Shown: positions 17,326 through 25,373 of the stretch, piece after piece
Position numbering within the stretch: position 1 is the first letter of the stretch
Layout: each line of letters opens with the position of its first letter
Assembly (NCBI GenBank): GCA_016789105.1
Contig: JAEURN010000001.1
Coordinates: 1 to 64,000 of the forward strand
DNA from: Armatimonadota bacterium
Lineage (GTDB): Bacteria > Armatimonadota > Fimbriimonadia > Fimbriimonadales > Fimbriimonadaceae
DNA: 64,000 bases
Reading direction: 5' to 3'
Made by a program: the position numbers and the translations under genes
The notes under the pieces: model-generated
What the model saw: only the letters and a program-made list of their open reading frames with translations
What the model was told of the DNA's origin: nothing
The model's database searches: none

Positions 17326-18162
17326 ATGTTTGGAAGCGACGGGGAACCGGCGGCAAATGTCGGAAAATTGAAAGAGATACGGGTGCAACTCGGGCCCCCT
17401 AATGGCGTATCTTTGGGTGTGCGCCGATTCGGATGGATTTTGACGGTGGGACTGGCAGTTGCCGGTTCGAGTTTGCTGCTTGCCGGCTGTGGGGCCGCCT
17501 CTGCCGTTGAGCAGCAAGTGCGCCACGAGACGTTTGCCCCCCAAAAGCCGACCGTGCAGGGGGTGGTCGTGCATGTGTACCTGGATCGCTCGGGTTCGGC
17601 CAAGCCGCTTCGCGAGGACATCAGCAAGCAGGTGTTGGAGTTGCTGGACACCTTCCCCGACGGGTTGGAAACAACGCTTTATTGGTACTCCCAAGAGTGC
17701 ATCAAGATCGGTTCGACGGTGAGCAGCCTGCCCAATCTGACCCCGTTCATGAAGGACTACGTCAAGGACGATTCTGGCGATGACAAGGGGACGAAGGGCA
17801 CCTATTTGGCAACGGCTTTCCGGGATTTGGAAACCCAGGCGACCCGCGACAGCGGGAAGCAAGTGATTGGCGTGTTCGTCTCCGATGGCGGGTTTGAAGA
17901 CGATCAGAGCGTGCTGGCCAAAGAGACCGAAGTGTTGCGGGATATGCCAAACGTCACGATGTTGGTCTTTGTGGGATTGGACGCCGACGGAACGCAAAAA
18001 CTAACGGTATTGGATAACGTTGTCCGCGACAAATTCATCGGTGGCAACGCCGGTGACGCCCAAAAACAGTTCTTTGACGTGACGCTTAAGAACGGCGGCA
18101 CGAAACTTGAACAGGCAAAAGAAGCGATCGCCGGCCAAATAGCGGCCAACAAGCAGAACTAG
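17326..18162 (+). CDS. VWA-like lipoprotein, first gene of a four-gene operon
   Basis: 278 residues from ATG 17326, which has AGGA 8 bases upstream. GTG 17419 would give a tighter lipoprotein signal (VRRFGWILTVG to LLLAGC). The lipobox LAGC predicts a lipid-anchored periplasmic or outer-membrane protein. The rest resembles a von Willebrand A fold with a complete MIDAS: LDRSGS, Thr in GTKGTYLATA, and FVSDGG. It is followed after 2 bases by a polytopic protein, then another VWA protein. Function unknown; VWA domains usually mediate metal-dependent protein contacts. Confidence 0.75.
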   Translation: MFGSDGEPAANVGKLKEIRVQLGPPNGVSLGVRRFGWILTVGLAVAGSSLLLAGCGAASAVEQQVRHETFAPQKPTVQGVVVHVYLDRSGSAKPLREDISKQVLELLDTFPDGLETTLYWYSQECIKIGSTVSSLPNLTPFMKDYVKDDSGDDKGTKGTYLATAFRDLETQATRDSGKQVIGVFVSDGGFEDDQSVLAKETEVLRDMPNVTMLVFVGLDADGTQKLTVLDNVVRDKFIGGNAGDAQKQFFDVTLKNGGTKLEQAKEAIAGQIAANKQN

Positions 18163-18164
18163 CC

Positions 18165-19334
18165 ATGAGCACGACCTTCGACCGACCTCCCGCGATCCCC
18201 GTCCCGCCCGTGCGCGAACGGATCGTTTCCCGGCCCAACCCCGAGCAGCAACTGGCGCACGAACAGCCCCGGTTGGTCACCGATTCCGAGCGGGACGAAC
18301 TGGCCGCGACGGTTGAGCGGGACATGATGGAGCTTGGTTTTATGAGCCGGCACATTTGGGAAGCCCGGCAGTTCTTGCAAGCGTACGTCCGGTTAACCCA
18401 GCAGTGGCACGCCAGCCACGAAGCCCTGCAGCGCGACGAGACCATGAACGGCGGGTTCAGCGCCCGCGCAGCCGAATTCATCGAAGAGTGCCGGGCCATT
18501 GGGGGCCGGGTCAAGGCACCCAAATATGCCGACGCCCAAGGGTTGGAAAAGGTGTATCTCAAAGCCCTAAGCCACAGCCACATCACCACCAAAAAGCTCA
18601 CTGGCGGCTTCTTCGCCCTTTTTGTGGCCGTCGTCCTCAAGGCCTACCTGTTGTTCCCGCTGGCGGGGGTCCTCATCGAGCCGATCGCGGATACAGGCGG
18701 GGTGATTAAGACGACTTTGTCGATCATTTTGGCGGTCTCGCTCAGTTACGGGATCACGTTCATGACCCGGTTCATCATGATGCTCATCGTCTCCCTGTCG
18801 CCGGGAGAGGGCTTCAAAGAAGTGAGGACAGCGGGGCAGATGTTGGGTCGCAAGATGACTGTCGCCATGCTCATCATGATGTCGGTCGCCCTTGTCGGAT
18901 CGCTTCTGGCGTTCATGGGGATCGACATGCAATCGCTTGGCCAATCCAAAGGCCTCGCCAGCCCAGTCATGGCGGCCGGGGGCCTTGCCCTCCTGTTTGT
19001 CGGCACGGTGATCGCGTACGAATTCTTTGTGACTTACAAGATTATGCGGTACCAGATGGAACCGCAAAATGGCGATAAAGAGCGGCTCCGCACTTCCTAT
19101 CTGAGTGCGCTCAAGCGATACCAAGACGAAGTCGCGTTGGCCCAGGGGCGCACCTTGGCGCTGCACGGGCAAGACGCCTGGCAAACGTTTATGGCGCAAT
19201 TGGATGCCGTGCGGCCGGACAGCGCCAAAGCCCAAGAGCAGCGGGCCCGCGCCTTGAGAACCCTGCGCGGGGTGGCCACGGAATTCAAGAGTCTGGGCGC
19301 CAAACCGAACTCCAACCGCGCCTATATCAAATAA
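18165..19334 (+). CDS. Polytopic membrane protein of the VWA operon
   Basis: 389 residues. A cytoplasmic, charged N-terminal 145 residues is followed by four predicted membrane helices (residues of roughly 148-170, 180-205, 228-252 and 268-290). A helical C-terminal 95 residues is rich in Gln, Ala and Arg. The layout with long helical ends resembles DUF4407-like proteins, but this family call is weak. It sits between two VWA-domain genes with 2-base and 12-base gaps, so it probably forms the membrane part of a complex with them. Confidence 0.65.
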   Translation: MSTTFDRPPAIPVPPVRERIVSRPNPEQQLAHEQPRLVTDSERDELAATVERDMMELGFMSRHIWEARQFLQAYVRLTQQWHASHEALQRDETMNGGFSARAAEFIEECRAIGGRVKAPKYADAQGLEKVYLKALSHSHITTKKLTGGFFALFVAVVLKAYLLFPLAGVLIEPIADTGGVIKTTLSIILAVSLSYGITFMTRFIMMLIVSLSPGEGFKEVRTAGQMLGRKMTVAMLIMMSVALVGSLLAFMGIDMQSLGQSKGLASPVMAAGGLALLFVGTVIAYEFFVTYKIMRYQMEPQNGDKERLRTSYLSALKRYQDEVALAQGRTLALHGQDAWQTFMAQLDAVRPDSAKAQEQRARALRTLRGVATEFKSLGAKPNSNRAYIK

Positions 19335-19346
19335 AGGAGAAACAGC

Positions 19347-20528
19347 ATGGTCCCCAACCCCTGGCTCGTGCGTGGCGGACTCCTGTTGGGAGTCTCCTTG
19401 GCCGTCGTCGGGGCCCTTGCGGTCGTGAATGCCGGGGCTGGCCCAACCGCCTATGCCCAAACCGGTCGCGAAGGTGTTTTGATGCCGGAAGTCAAGCCGG
19501 TGCCCGTGGTTGAAAAACCCAAACCGCTGGTCAAGAAAGAAGAACGGCCCGAAGAGTTTGAACGGGTCATCCGGTTCCGGGTGCCCGATAGCGAAGTGGA
19601 CCCGTTGAGCTTTGTTAGCTTGACCAAAGATGTTGGCGTCCACGTCAAGAACGTTAAGCCGATTACCGAAACAACCCGCGACCAGCGCGGAAAGTCGATC
19701 ATGCTGCTTATGGACAACAGTTACAGCATGGTTCAGCCTTCCCCGCCAAGCCCGTGGAACAGCGACTGGCTCCCGGCCGCCGACAAGGATTACCGGCGGA
19801 TCGAAGCGGTTAAAGCCCTGCTCGAAGTTCTGACCCCGGAAGACCGGGTGGGCCTCGCGACGTTCCCCCGGCTCAACCCGCAACCCGGTTACCGCATCCC
19901 CCGCGTGGAACCGCCGGAAGTGTTGCAAGGTTTTTCCAAACCGATCGACATCTTGCCAAAGCTCGATATGCTCCGGGGCAACGAGAACTCGGGAACCCCG
20001 CTCTACCGCGTCGTTTCCATGTCGATCGACTGGATGGCGGGCGAGACGGACCGCCCCAAAATTGCCGTCTTGCTCACCGATGGGCGGGATACGGGCTCTG
20101 ATGCCGGGATGCCGCCCGACCTGGCCCAAAGGGTGAAAGACAGCGGGATCACGCTCATCTCCATTGCTTTGGGGCCGGCTCCCGACCTCGATGCGCTGAA
20201 ATCGTTTTCGACAGATGTGATCCTGGTTGCTGACAGCCAACAACTCGTGCCCACCTTCCGCCGCTTGGCGGAAAACCTCAAAACTTCGACGGTTGGTTAC
20301 GACGTCGAGATCGAGATCACCCGACCTGGCCGGGCCTTTGAAGACGACGAAAATGTGACGGTCGGTTACCGGAGCGCCAAGTCTCCCAAGAGGATGACTG
20401 TCCGGGTCGGCGGCGAGCTGCCTGCCCCTGCTTCCGACGAATCTGCCACTCGAACCGCAAAGCCGGACCAAACCAAAAAAACTGGTTCCGATACTGGCAA
20501 CCCGTCGGCCCCAACCACCAAGATATGA
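19347..20528 (+). CDS. Membrane-anchored VWA-domain protein
   Basis: 393 residues with GGAGA about 9 bases before the ATG. A signal/anchor at residues 8-35 is followed by a Pro-rich stretch and a VWA domain at residues of roughly 110-300. The MIDAS is complete: LLMDNSYSM, Thr in NSGTPLYRV, and VLLTDGRDTGSD. A beta-rich domain (STVGYDVEIEITRPG, VTVGYRSAK) and a low-complexity Pro/Thr/Ser/Lys tail follow. The exported domain would face the periplasm, as does the lipoprotein VWA at 17326. The stop overlaps the next ATG. Confidence 0.82.
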   Translation: MVPNPWLVRGGLLLGVSLAVVGALAVVNAGAGPTAYAQTGREGVLMPEVKPVPVVEKPKPLVKKEERPEEFERVIRFRVPDSEVDPLSFVSLTKDVGVHVKNVKPITETTRDQRGKSIMLLMDNSYSMVQPSPPSPWNSDWLPAADKDYRRIEAVKALLEVLTPEDRVGLATFPRLNPQPGYRIPRVEPPEVLQGFSKPIDILPKLDMLRGNENSGTPLYRVVSMSIDWMAGETDRPKIAVLLTDGRDTGSDAGMPPDLAQRVKDSGITLISIALGPAPDLDALKSFSTDVILVADSQQLVPTFRRLAENLKTSTVGYDVEIEITRPGRAFEDDENVTVGYRSAKSPKRMTVRVGGELPAPASDESATRTAKPDQTKKTGSDTGNPSAPTTKI

Positions 20529-21028
20529 CGTACTTCAAGCACTCCATCTTGCTGACATTGCTGTTCATCCTGTTGCCCGTTTTGGCTAGGGTGATCATCA
20601 ACCGCGTCAACCGGAGGGTGGGGGTTGCGGAGGTTCCGATCGACTGGATGTTCTTGCTCCAATGCTTGGGGCTGGGCATCGTTTTCCCACTGGCGGCAAA
20701 CGGCACTTGGGAGCTTTTGACGAAATTCAACATGATGCCCATGCCGGCCCGCTATGTCAGCCTGGGGTTGGTTGGAGGGCTTTATGGCTGGTTCATGGGG
20801 CTCCAAGATTACGTTTACAAGTGGCCAGCCATCGTGCTGGGGATTGGCGGGGGTTTGTTGACAGCGTTCCTTTATGGGGTTTTGGCGTTCAACACCCTCA
20901 CGTTGGCTGTTTTCGCCATGACCCTAACCGTCTTGCCGTTGTTGGCGATCGAATTCCCGCAGGGCCCAATCGGGCGGATCATTCAAGCCGGGCAGAGCTT
21001 GGTGCCGTTGCGCGGATATTTGCGTTAA
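20525..21028 (+). CDS. Small polytopic membrane protein closing the VWA operon
   Basis: 167 residues, mostly hydrophobic, with about five membrane segments (residues of roughly 7-24, 42-60, 80-95, 100-122 and 124-142) and a basic loop RVIINRVNRRVG. It starts in an ATGA overlap with the VWA gene, so translation is coupled. No family recognised. Confidence 0.65.
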   Translation: MTYFKHSILLTLLFILLPVLARVIINRVNRRVGVAEVPIDWMFLLQCLGLGIVFPLAANGTWELLTKFNMMPMPARYVSLGLVGGLYGWFMGLQDYVYKWPAIVLGIGGGLLTAFLYGVLAFNTLTLAVFAMTLTVLPLLAIEFPQGPIGRIIQAGQSLVPLRGYLR

Positions 21029-21053
21029 GTTTCCGCCAAGGTCCCAATTGCCC

Positions 21054-21090
21054 TTGACTTAGAGCGCGCTCTCATTTTGTAGCCTACACT
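21054..21090 (+). promoter_or_regulatory. MerR-type promoter with 12-bp operator palindrome
   Basis: TTGACT (21054-21059) and TAGCCT (21080-21085) are 20 bases apart, the over-long spacer typical of MerR-activated promoters. The spacer holds the perfect palindrome AGAGCGCGCTCT (21061-21072). The pattern CTTGACTTAGAG...CTCT matches promoters of the AdhR/NmlR-like MerR group. It should control the merR-aldo/keto reductase pair. A second box TACACT (21085-21090) sits 7 bases from the ATG. Confidence 0.8.
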
Positions 21091-21097
21091 CGAGGAG

Positions 21098-21526
21098 ATG
21101 GAGCGGCTCTACACGATTGGCGAAGTTGCCTCGCAACTCGGGGTGACCACCCACATGCTCCGGTATTACGAGCGGGCAGGTTTGCTCCATGCGGTGCAAC
21201 GCACGGCCGGCAATGCACGCCGGTACCCGTCAGCCGCCATCGATCTGATCCGGCTGCTGCGCAAACTGCGCGAAACCGGGATGCCGATTGCACGGATGCG
21301 GGAGTATGTTGACCTGATCGCCGACGGCCCCGCCACCATCGAGGCCAGGCAAGAACTGCTGCGCGCACACCGCGACAGCCTATGCAGCCAAATTGACGCA
21401 TTGGAACATTGCAAAGCCTTGGTCGACGCCAAACTGGACGTTTACCACGCGGGCTGCTCGATGGAAGATACCGGGCACCCCGCCGTGCGCAAGCTGACCC
21501 AACTCCTCCAAGGCACCAAACCATGA
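21098..21526 (+). CDS. MerR-family transcriptional regulator
   Basis: 142 residues. The winged-helix start (MERLYTIGEVASQLGVTTHMLRYYERAGLL) and the dimerising coiled coil (RQELLRAHRDSLCSQIDALEHCKALVDAKLDVY) are typical. Cys residues at roughly 107, 116 and 128 lie in the coil and tail and could sense aldehydes or thiol stress, though the Cys of AdhR lies elsewhere. It probably activates its own promoter just upstream together with the overlapping aldo/keto reductase. GAGGAG touches the ATG, unusually close for an RBS. Confidence 0.92.
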   Translation: MERLYTIGEVASQLGVTTHMLRYYERAGLLHAVQRTAGNARRYPSAAIDLIRLLRKLRETGMPIARMREYVDLIADGPATIEARQELLRAHRDSLCSQIDALEHCKALVDAKLDVYHAGCSMEDTGHPAVRKLTQLLQGTKP

Positions 21527-22524
21527 AACAACGAACAATCGCAAACCGCCAAATCGGCGAAATCGGCCTGGGCTGCATGGGCATGTCGTGGGCTTACGGC
21601 TCCGCCGACGAAAGCGAATGTCTCCGGGTACTTGACCGGGCCCTTGAGGCCGGGGTCAACCATTGGGACACCGCCGACATCTATGGGCCGTTTACCAACG
21701 AAGAGCTGCTGGCCAAAGCATTGAAAGTCCGGCGCGACCAGGTGTTCTTGGCGACGAAATTTGGCAACGTCGCCGATAGGAGCTTGACCAGCCACCAAGA
21801 CCAGGTCGAAGCCGGGAACGGCTGGATTGTGGATGGAACCCCGGCCTACGCCCGCAAATGCCTTGAAAACAGCCTGAAACGGCTCCAGGTTGAATCTATC
21901 GACCTTTACTACCTCCACCGGGTCGACCCTCTTGTCCCGATTGAGGAGACTGTCGGCGAAATGGCGAAGTTTGTCGAAGAAGGCAAGGTCAAAGCGATCG
22001 GCATCAGCGAGGTCGCCGCCGATACGGTCCGCCGCGCCCACGCCACCCACCCAATCGCTGCGGTGCAGAACGAACTCTCGTTGTGGACGCGGGATTCGCT
22101 GGACGACGTGCTACCGGTAACGGAGGAGCTCGGAATCGCGTTCGTCCCCTATTCCCCTCTAGGCCGGGGCTTTTTGACGGGACAAATCAAATCTTTGGCC
22201 GACCTGCCGGAAGACGACTGGCGGCGATCCAACCCCCGGTTTTCGGAAGAGAACTTTGCTGTGAACCTGGAACTGGTCAAAGTCGTGGAATCGATCGCAG
22301 CTGAGGCTGGGGCAACCCCTGCGCAAGTAGCCATCGCCTGGGTGTTGCGGCAGGGTCAAAACGTCTGCCCGATCCCGGGCACCAAAAAGCTCTCGTACCT
22401 GGAGCAGAACGTGGGGGCCTCGGATGTGGTGCTGGGGGCCTCGCAACTTCAGGAGCTCGATGCGTTGAGCGAAGCGGCGGGCCAGCGCTACCCAGAAGCA
22501 GGTATGGCGTTTATCAAGGGTTGA
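21523..22524 (+). CDS. Aldo/keto reductase
   Basis: 333 residues from ATG 21523, overlapping the merR stop (ATGA). Catalytic tetrad positions are visible: Asp and Tyr in DTADIYGP, Lys in FLATKFG and His in LYYLHRVDP. The NADPH end reads PIPGTKKLSYLEQN. It is in the AKR11/AKR13-like group that reduces small aldehydes and ketones. Pairing with a MerR regulator of AdhR type suggests a role in carbonyl stress. Cytoplasmic. Confidence 0.93.
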   Translation: MKQRTIANRQIGEIGLGCMGMSWAYGSADESECLRVLDRALEAGVNHWDTADIYGPFTNEELLAKALKVRRDQVFLATKFGNVADRSLTSHQDQVEAGNGWIVDGTPAYARKCLENSLKRLQVESIDLYYLHRVDPLVPIEETVGEMAKFVEEGKVKAIGISEVAADTVRRAHATHPIAAVQNELSLWTRDSLDDVLPVTEELGIAFVPYSPLGRGFLTGQIKSLADLPEDDWRRSNPRFSEENFAVNLELVKVVESIAAEAGATPAQVAIAWVLRQGQNVCPIPGTKKLSYLEQNVGASDVVLGASQLQELDALSEAAGQRYPEAGMAFIKG

Positions 22525-22624
22525 TCCGACACCCCGGTCATCCAGAACGGCTTTTCTGATCGATCTGGAGATGGCTCCGCTGGGGCATGACGGCCCATGC
22601 GGAAGGGTTTTGTGAAATCGTCGC

Positions 22625-22648
22625 GGCCCCCCGGCAAGCCGGGGGGCC
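22625..22648. terminator. GC-rich hairpin between convergent genes
   Basis: GGCCCCCCGGC (22625-22635) and GCCGGGGGGCC (22638-22648) form an 11-bp perfect inverted repeat with almost no loop. It lies between the ends of the aldo/keto reductase and the EF-G gene. There is no T tract on either strand, so it may terminate both genes poorly or stabilise 3' ends. Confidence 0.5.
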
Positions 22649-22657
22649 ATCGACATG

Positions 22658-24727
22658 TCAGTGGAGTTCCGCGTGATTGGCTTCGGCTTGATGGGCCTTG
22701 ATGAGTTGCTCGGCTTCGTGGTGGGGCACATCGGCGTACCGCGCGAAGTCGGCGCGGAAAATCCCCCTCCCTTTAGTGAGGGATCGGAGATCCAGCGCGT
22801 AGCGCATCATCGTGGCCATCGGCACCTCGGCCCGGATGCGGGTTTTGCCGGCGCCACATGGTTCCATTCCGGACATGTGCCCGCGCCGGGTGTTGAGATC
22901 GCCGACGACCTCGCCGACCGAATCATCCGGAACATCGATCTCGACGCTGAGGATCGGTTCCATTAGAACGGGGTTGGCTTTTTCGGTCGCGGCACGGAAG
23001 GCGATTTGGCCCGCCATCTTAAAGGCGGCTTCGCTCGAATCGACGTCGTGGTAACTGCCGTCATACACGGTGGCCTTGATGTCCACCACCGGGTACCCGG
23101 CCAGCAGTCCTTTCGACATCGCTTCGACGACTCCCTTTTCCACGGCCGGGATGTAGTTTTTGGGGATTGAACCACCGACGACTTTGTTGGCAAATTCGAA
23201 TCCTGTGCCCCCGGCAAGGGGTTCCAGTTCCAGCCAGCAATCGCCGTATTGGCCCTTGCCACCGGTTTGCCGCTTGAACTTCCCTTGCGCTTTGGCATTC
23301 CCGCGGATGGTTTCCCGGTAGGGCACACGCGCTTCTTGCGTTTCGACATTGACACCGAACCGGACTTTGAGCTTTTCAATCGCGGTGTCAATGTGGATGT
23401 CGCCGAGCCCTTCGAGGAGTTCTTGGTGGAGTTCGGCGTCGCGGGTGTATCGCAAGGTGGGGTCTTCTTCCAGCAGCCGATCCAGGGCGGGACCGAGCTT
23501 ATCCTCGTCGGCTTTGGTGACCGGTTTGATGGCCACTCGGTATACCGGCAACGGGAAATCGGGCTTCCACATTTTGATCGGCTTGTCTTTGTTACACAGA
23601 GTGTCGCCGGTGTGGGTGTTCGTAAGCTTTGCAACCACGCAGATGTCCCCCGCCACCACCCGATCCACATTCTCCGGGTTTTTGCCGTGGGGGGTGAACA
23701 AGTTGTGGACGCGTTCCGTTTCACCCGATTCAGAGTTCAAGACGTTGTCATCGGCTTTGAGCGTCCCGCTGAAGACCCGGATGTAGTTGAGCTTTCCGAC
23801 GTAGGGGTCGGCGGTAGTTTTGAAGCAATAGGCGATCAACGGGCCGTTCGGATCTTCTTCGTAATGTTGCCCTTGGATGTCGAGCGGCTTGTAGACGGGC
23901 GATGGGAGCTCGCCGATGATCCGGTCGAGCAGCGTGGCAACGCCGATGCCGGTGTGGGCAGAGCCCAACAGCACGGGGACGACTTTCCCGCTGAGCGTCC
24001 CTTCCATCAGGCCATGTTCGACTTCTTCCGGCGTGAGTTCGTTGCCTTCCAAAAATTTCATCGAGAGTTCGTCGTCACCCTCTGCGGCGGCCTCCATCAT
24101 TTTTTCGTGCCGCTCTTCGGCCTCGGATTTGAGCGAATCGGGGATGTCTTCGATAATTTCGCCCCGATCCCGGCCTTTGTAGACCTTCATCTGGACAAGG
24201 TCGAGGATTCCACTAAAGGCCGCTTGTCGCCCGATCGGGATTTGAACGTTGACAATGCGGCGACCATAGCGTTGGTGGAGGGTGTCGATGAGCCCTTCGT
24301 AGTCGGCGTTGTCCCGCTCCAGCTTGTTGATAAAGATGCACTTGGCGAGGTTGTGGCGTTCGGCCACGTCCCAAGCGAGGTCAAAGCCGACATCGAGGTC
24401 GGCCTTGGCTTCGACGACGAAGACGAAGGATCCAACGACTTCTGCGACGGCGTTGAGTTCGCCGGCAAAATCCGGGAACCCTGGGACATCGATGAGGTTG
24501 ATTTTGTGCCCGTGGTATTCCAGGGGTGTGACGCTGGCGCTGATGCTAATTTTGCGCCTGACTTCCAACGGGTCGTAATCGCTTTGCGTGTTGCCGGCCT
24601 CGACGGTTCCCACGCGGTCGGTTGCCCCGGCGGTGTAGAGCATGTGTTCCACCAGCATTGTCTTGCCGGCACCGCCGTGGCCTACAATGGCCACATTTCT
24701 GATCTGTTCGGGTGTGAATTGTTTCAC
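22658..24727 (-). CDS. fusA: Elongation factor G-like GTPase (EF-G paralogue)
   Basis: 689 residues, full EF-G length with all five domains. The P-loop is GHGGAGKT, not the AHIDAGKT of housekeeping EF-G. Other G motifs are DVPGFPDFAG and INKLERDNAD. Domain IV reads KGQYGDCWLELEPL, with AVEKGVVEAMSKG. The P-loop form marks the EF-G-2/EF-G-like group found beside a canonical EF-G in Thermus, Deinococcus and others. It may act in translocation or ribosome recycling, or bind (p)ppGpp. The GTG start at 24727 has AGGAAG 7 bases upstream. It is unlikely to be the only EF-G, so the symbol is tentative. Confidence 0.88.
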   Translation of the reverse strand: MKQFTPEQIRNVAIVGHGGAGKTMLVEHMLYTAGATDRVGTVEAGNTQSDYDPLEVRRKISISASVTPLEYHGHKINLIDVPGFPDFAGELNAVAEVVGSFVFVVEAKADLDVGFDLAWDVAERHNLAKCIFINKLERDNADYEGLIDTLHQRYGRRIVNVQIPIGRQAAFSGILDLVQMKVYKGRDRGEIIEDIPDSLKSEAEERHEKMMEAAAEGDDELSMKFLEGNELTPEEVEHGLMEGTLSGKVVPVLLGSAHTGIGVATLLDRIIGELPSPVYKPLDIQGQHYEEDPNGPLIAYCFKTTADPYVGKLNYIRVFSGTLKADDNVLNSESGETERVHNLFTPHGKNPENVDRVVAGDICVVAKLTNTHTGDTLCNKDKPIKMWKPDFPLPVYRVAIKPVTKADEDKLGPALDRLLEEDPTLRYTRDAELHQELLEGLGDIHIDTAIEKLKVRFGVNVETQEARVPYRETIRGNAKAQGKFKRQTGGKGQYGDCWLELEPLAGGTGFEFANKVVGGSIPKNYIPAVEKGVVEAMSKGLLAGYPVVDIKATVYDGSYHDVDSSEAAFKMAGQIAFRAATEKANPVLMEPILSVEIDVPDDSVGEVVGDLNTRRGHMSGMEPCGAGKTRIRAEVPMATMMRYALDLRSLTKGRGIFRADFARYADVPHHEAEQLIKAHQAEANHAELH

Positions 24728-24787
24728 CGTTTCTTCCTATGGAAGGCCCGGCGCTCTCGGCCCAGTTTGGTCGGGGGCGTCGATCCC

Positions 24788-24801
24788 TTAACCTAGGTTA
24801 A
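24788..24801. promoter_or_regulatory. 14-bp perfect palindrome TTAACCTAGGTTAA
   Basis: A perfect palindrome lies between the divergent EF-G (minus) and MarR (plus) genes, 61 bases before the EF-G start and about 95 bases before the MarR -10 box. Its size and TTAAC...GTTAA arms fit MarR-type operators. TTGGAG and TAACCT on the minus strand, 17 bases apart, could form an EF-G promoter that the palindrome overlaps. Confidence 0.5.
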
Positions 24802-24826
24802 CAAATTCATGGTTCGGCTCCAAGCC

Positions 24827-24847
24827 ATTTCTCAGACAATTTCTCAG
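24827..24847 (+). repeat. Direct repeat ATTTCTCAG, two copies
   Basis: ATTTCTCAG occurs at 24827-24835 and 24839-24847, with a 12-base period, in the same intergenic region as the palindrome. A regulatory role is possible but unsupported. Confidence 0.3.
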
Positions 24848-24896
24848 GATAGTGGAAAATCCGCAATTATTTTTTAGATTATTCAAATCATTAGGC

Positions 24897-24902
24897 TATA
24901 CT
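24897..24902 (+). promoter_or_regulatory. -10 box TATACT just before marR
   Basis: TATACT ends 8 bases before the ATG at 24911. Transcription would begin at or next to the start codon, so the mRNA would be leaderless or nearly so. No convincing -35 element is seen. Confidence 0.5.
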
Positions 24903-24910
24903 AACGAAAG

Positions 24911-25372
24911 ATGGAATCGGATGTCGAAGCGGTTTTGGGGGCCTACCCGCGGATCTACTTTGCCTGCCACTCCCGGCATGTCCAGGATCCGGAGTCGGGA
25001 CATGTCCTGACGTCCCGGCAGGCCAGCTTCCTCGACCATTTGGACATTGCCGAGCCGGTGAGTTTGAAATCGTTGGCTGGCCACTTGGGTGTCACTCCGG
25101 CCACAGCGTGCGTTACGGTTGACCGGTTGGAGCGGCTCGGCTATGTCAAGCGAACTCGCCAAGGGCCCGACCGCCGGGTCGTCCAGATCCTGCTGACCGA
25201 AGCGGGCCTCCGCATTTCCGAATCGAATTCGGTCCTCGACCCCGCACGGGTTGAAGCGATGCTCGGGCTAATGGGCGAATCGGACCGGGGCAAGGCGGTC
25301 GCCGGGCTAAGGATCCTGGCGGAGGCCGCTACGGGATTGATCCAGAAATTCGGTTCCGGATGGAGCTATTGA
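24911..25372 (+). CDS. MarR-family transcriptional regulator
   Basis: 153 residues. The winged helix is visible: SLKSLAGHLGVTPATACVTVDRLERLGYVKR, then the wing PDRRVVQILLTEAG with its invariant Asp-Arg. Flanking helices would form the dimer interface. It heads a run of four same-strand genes with short gaps or overlaps (25374, 25910, 26548) and diverges from the EF-G paralogue. The palindrome at 24788 is a candidate operator. Confidence 0.88.
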   Translation: MESDVEAVLGAYPRIYFACHSRHVQDPESGHVLTSRQASFLDHLDIAEPVSLKSLAGHLGVTPATACVTVDRLERLGYVKRTRQGPDRRVVQILLTEAGLRISESNSVLDPARVEAMLGLMGESDRGKAVAGLRILAEAATGLIQKFGSGWSY

Positions 25373-25373
25373 A

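Noticed and set aside
18567-20471. 634-codon minus frame across the VWA operon
   Set aside because: Antisense shadow caused by high GC and third-position bias; the plus genes have signals, MIDAS motifs and coupled starts.
23249-24796. 515-codon plus frame opposite the EF-G paralogue
   Set aside because: Antisense of a full EF-G with all G motifs; no independent evidence.
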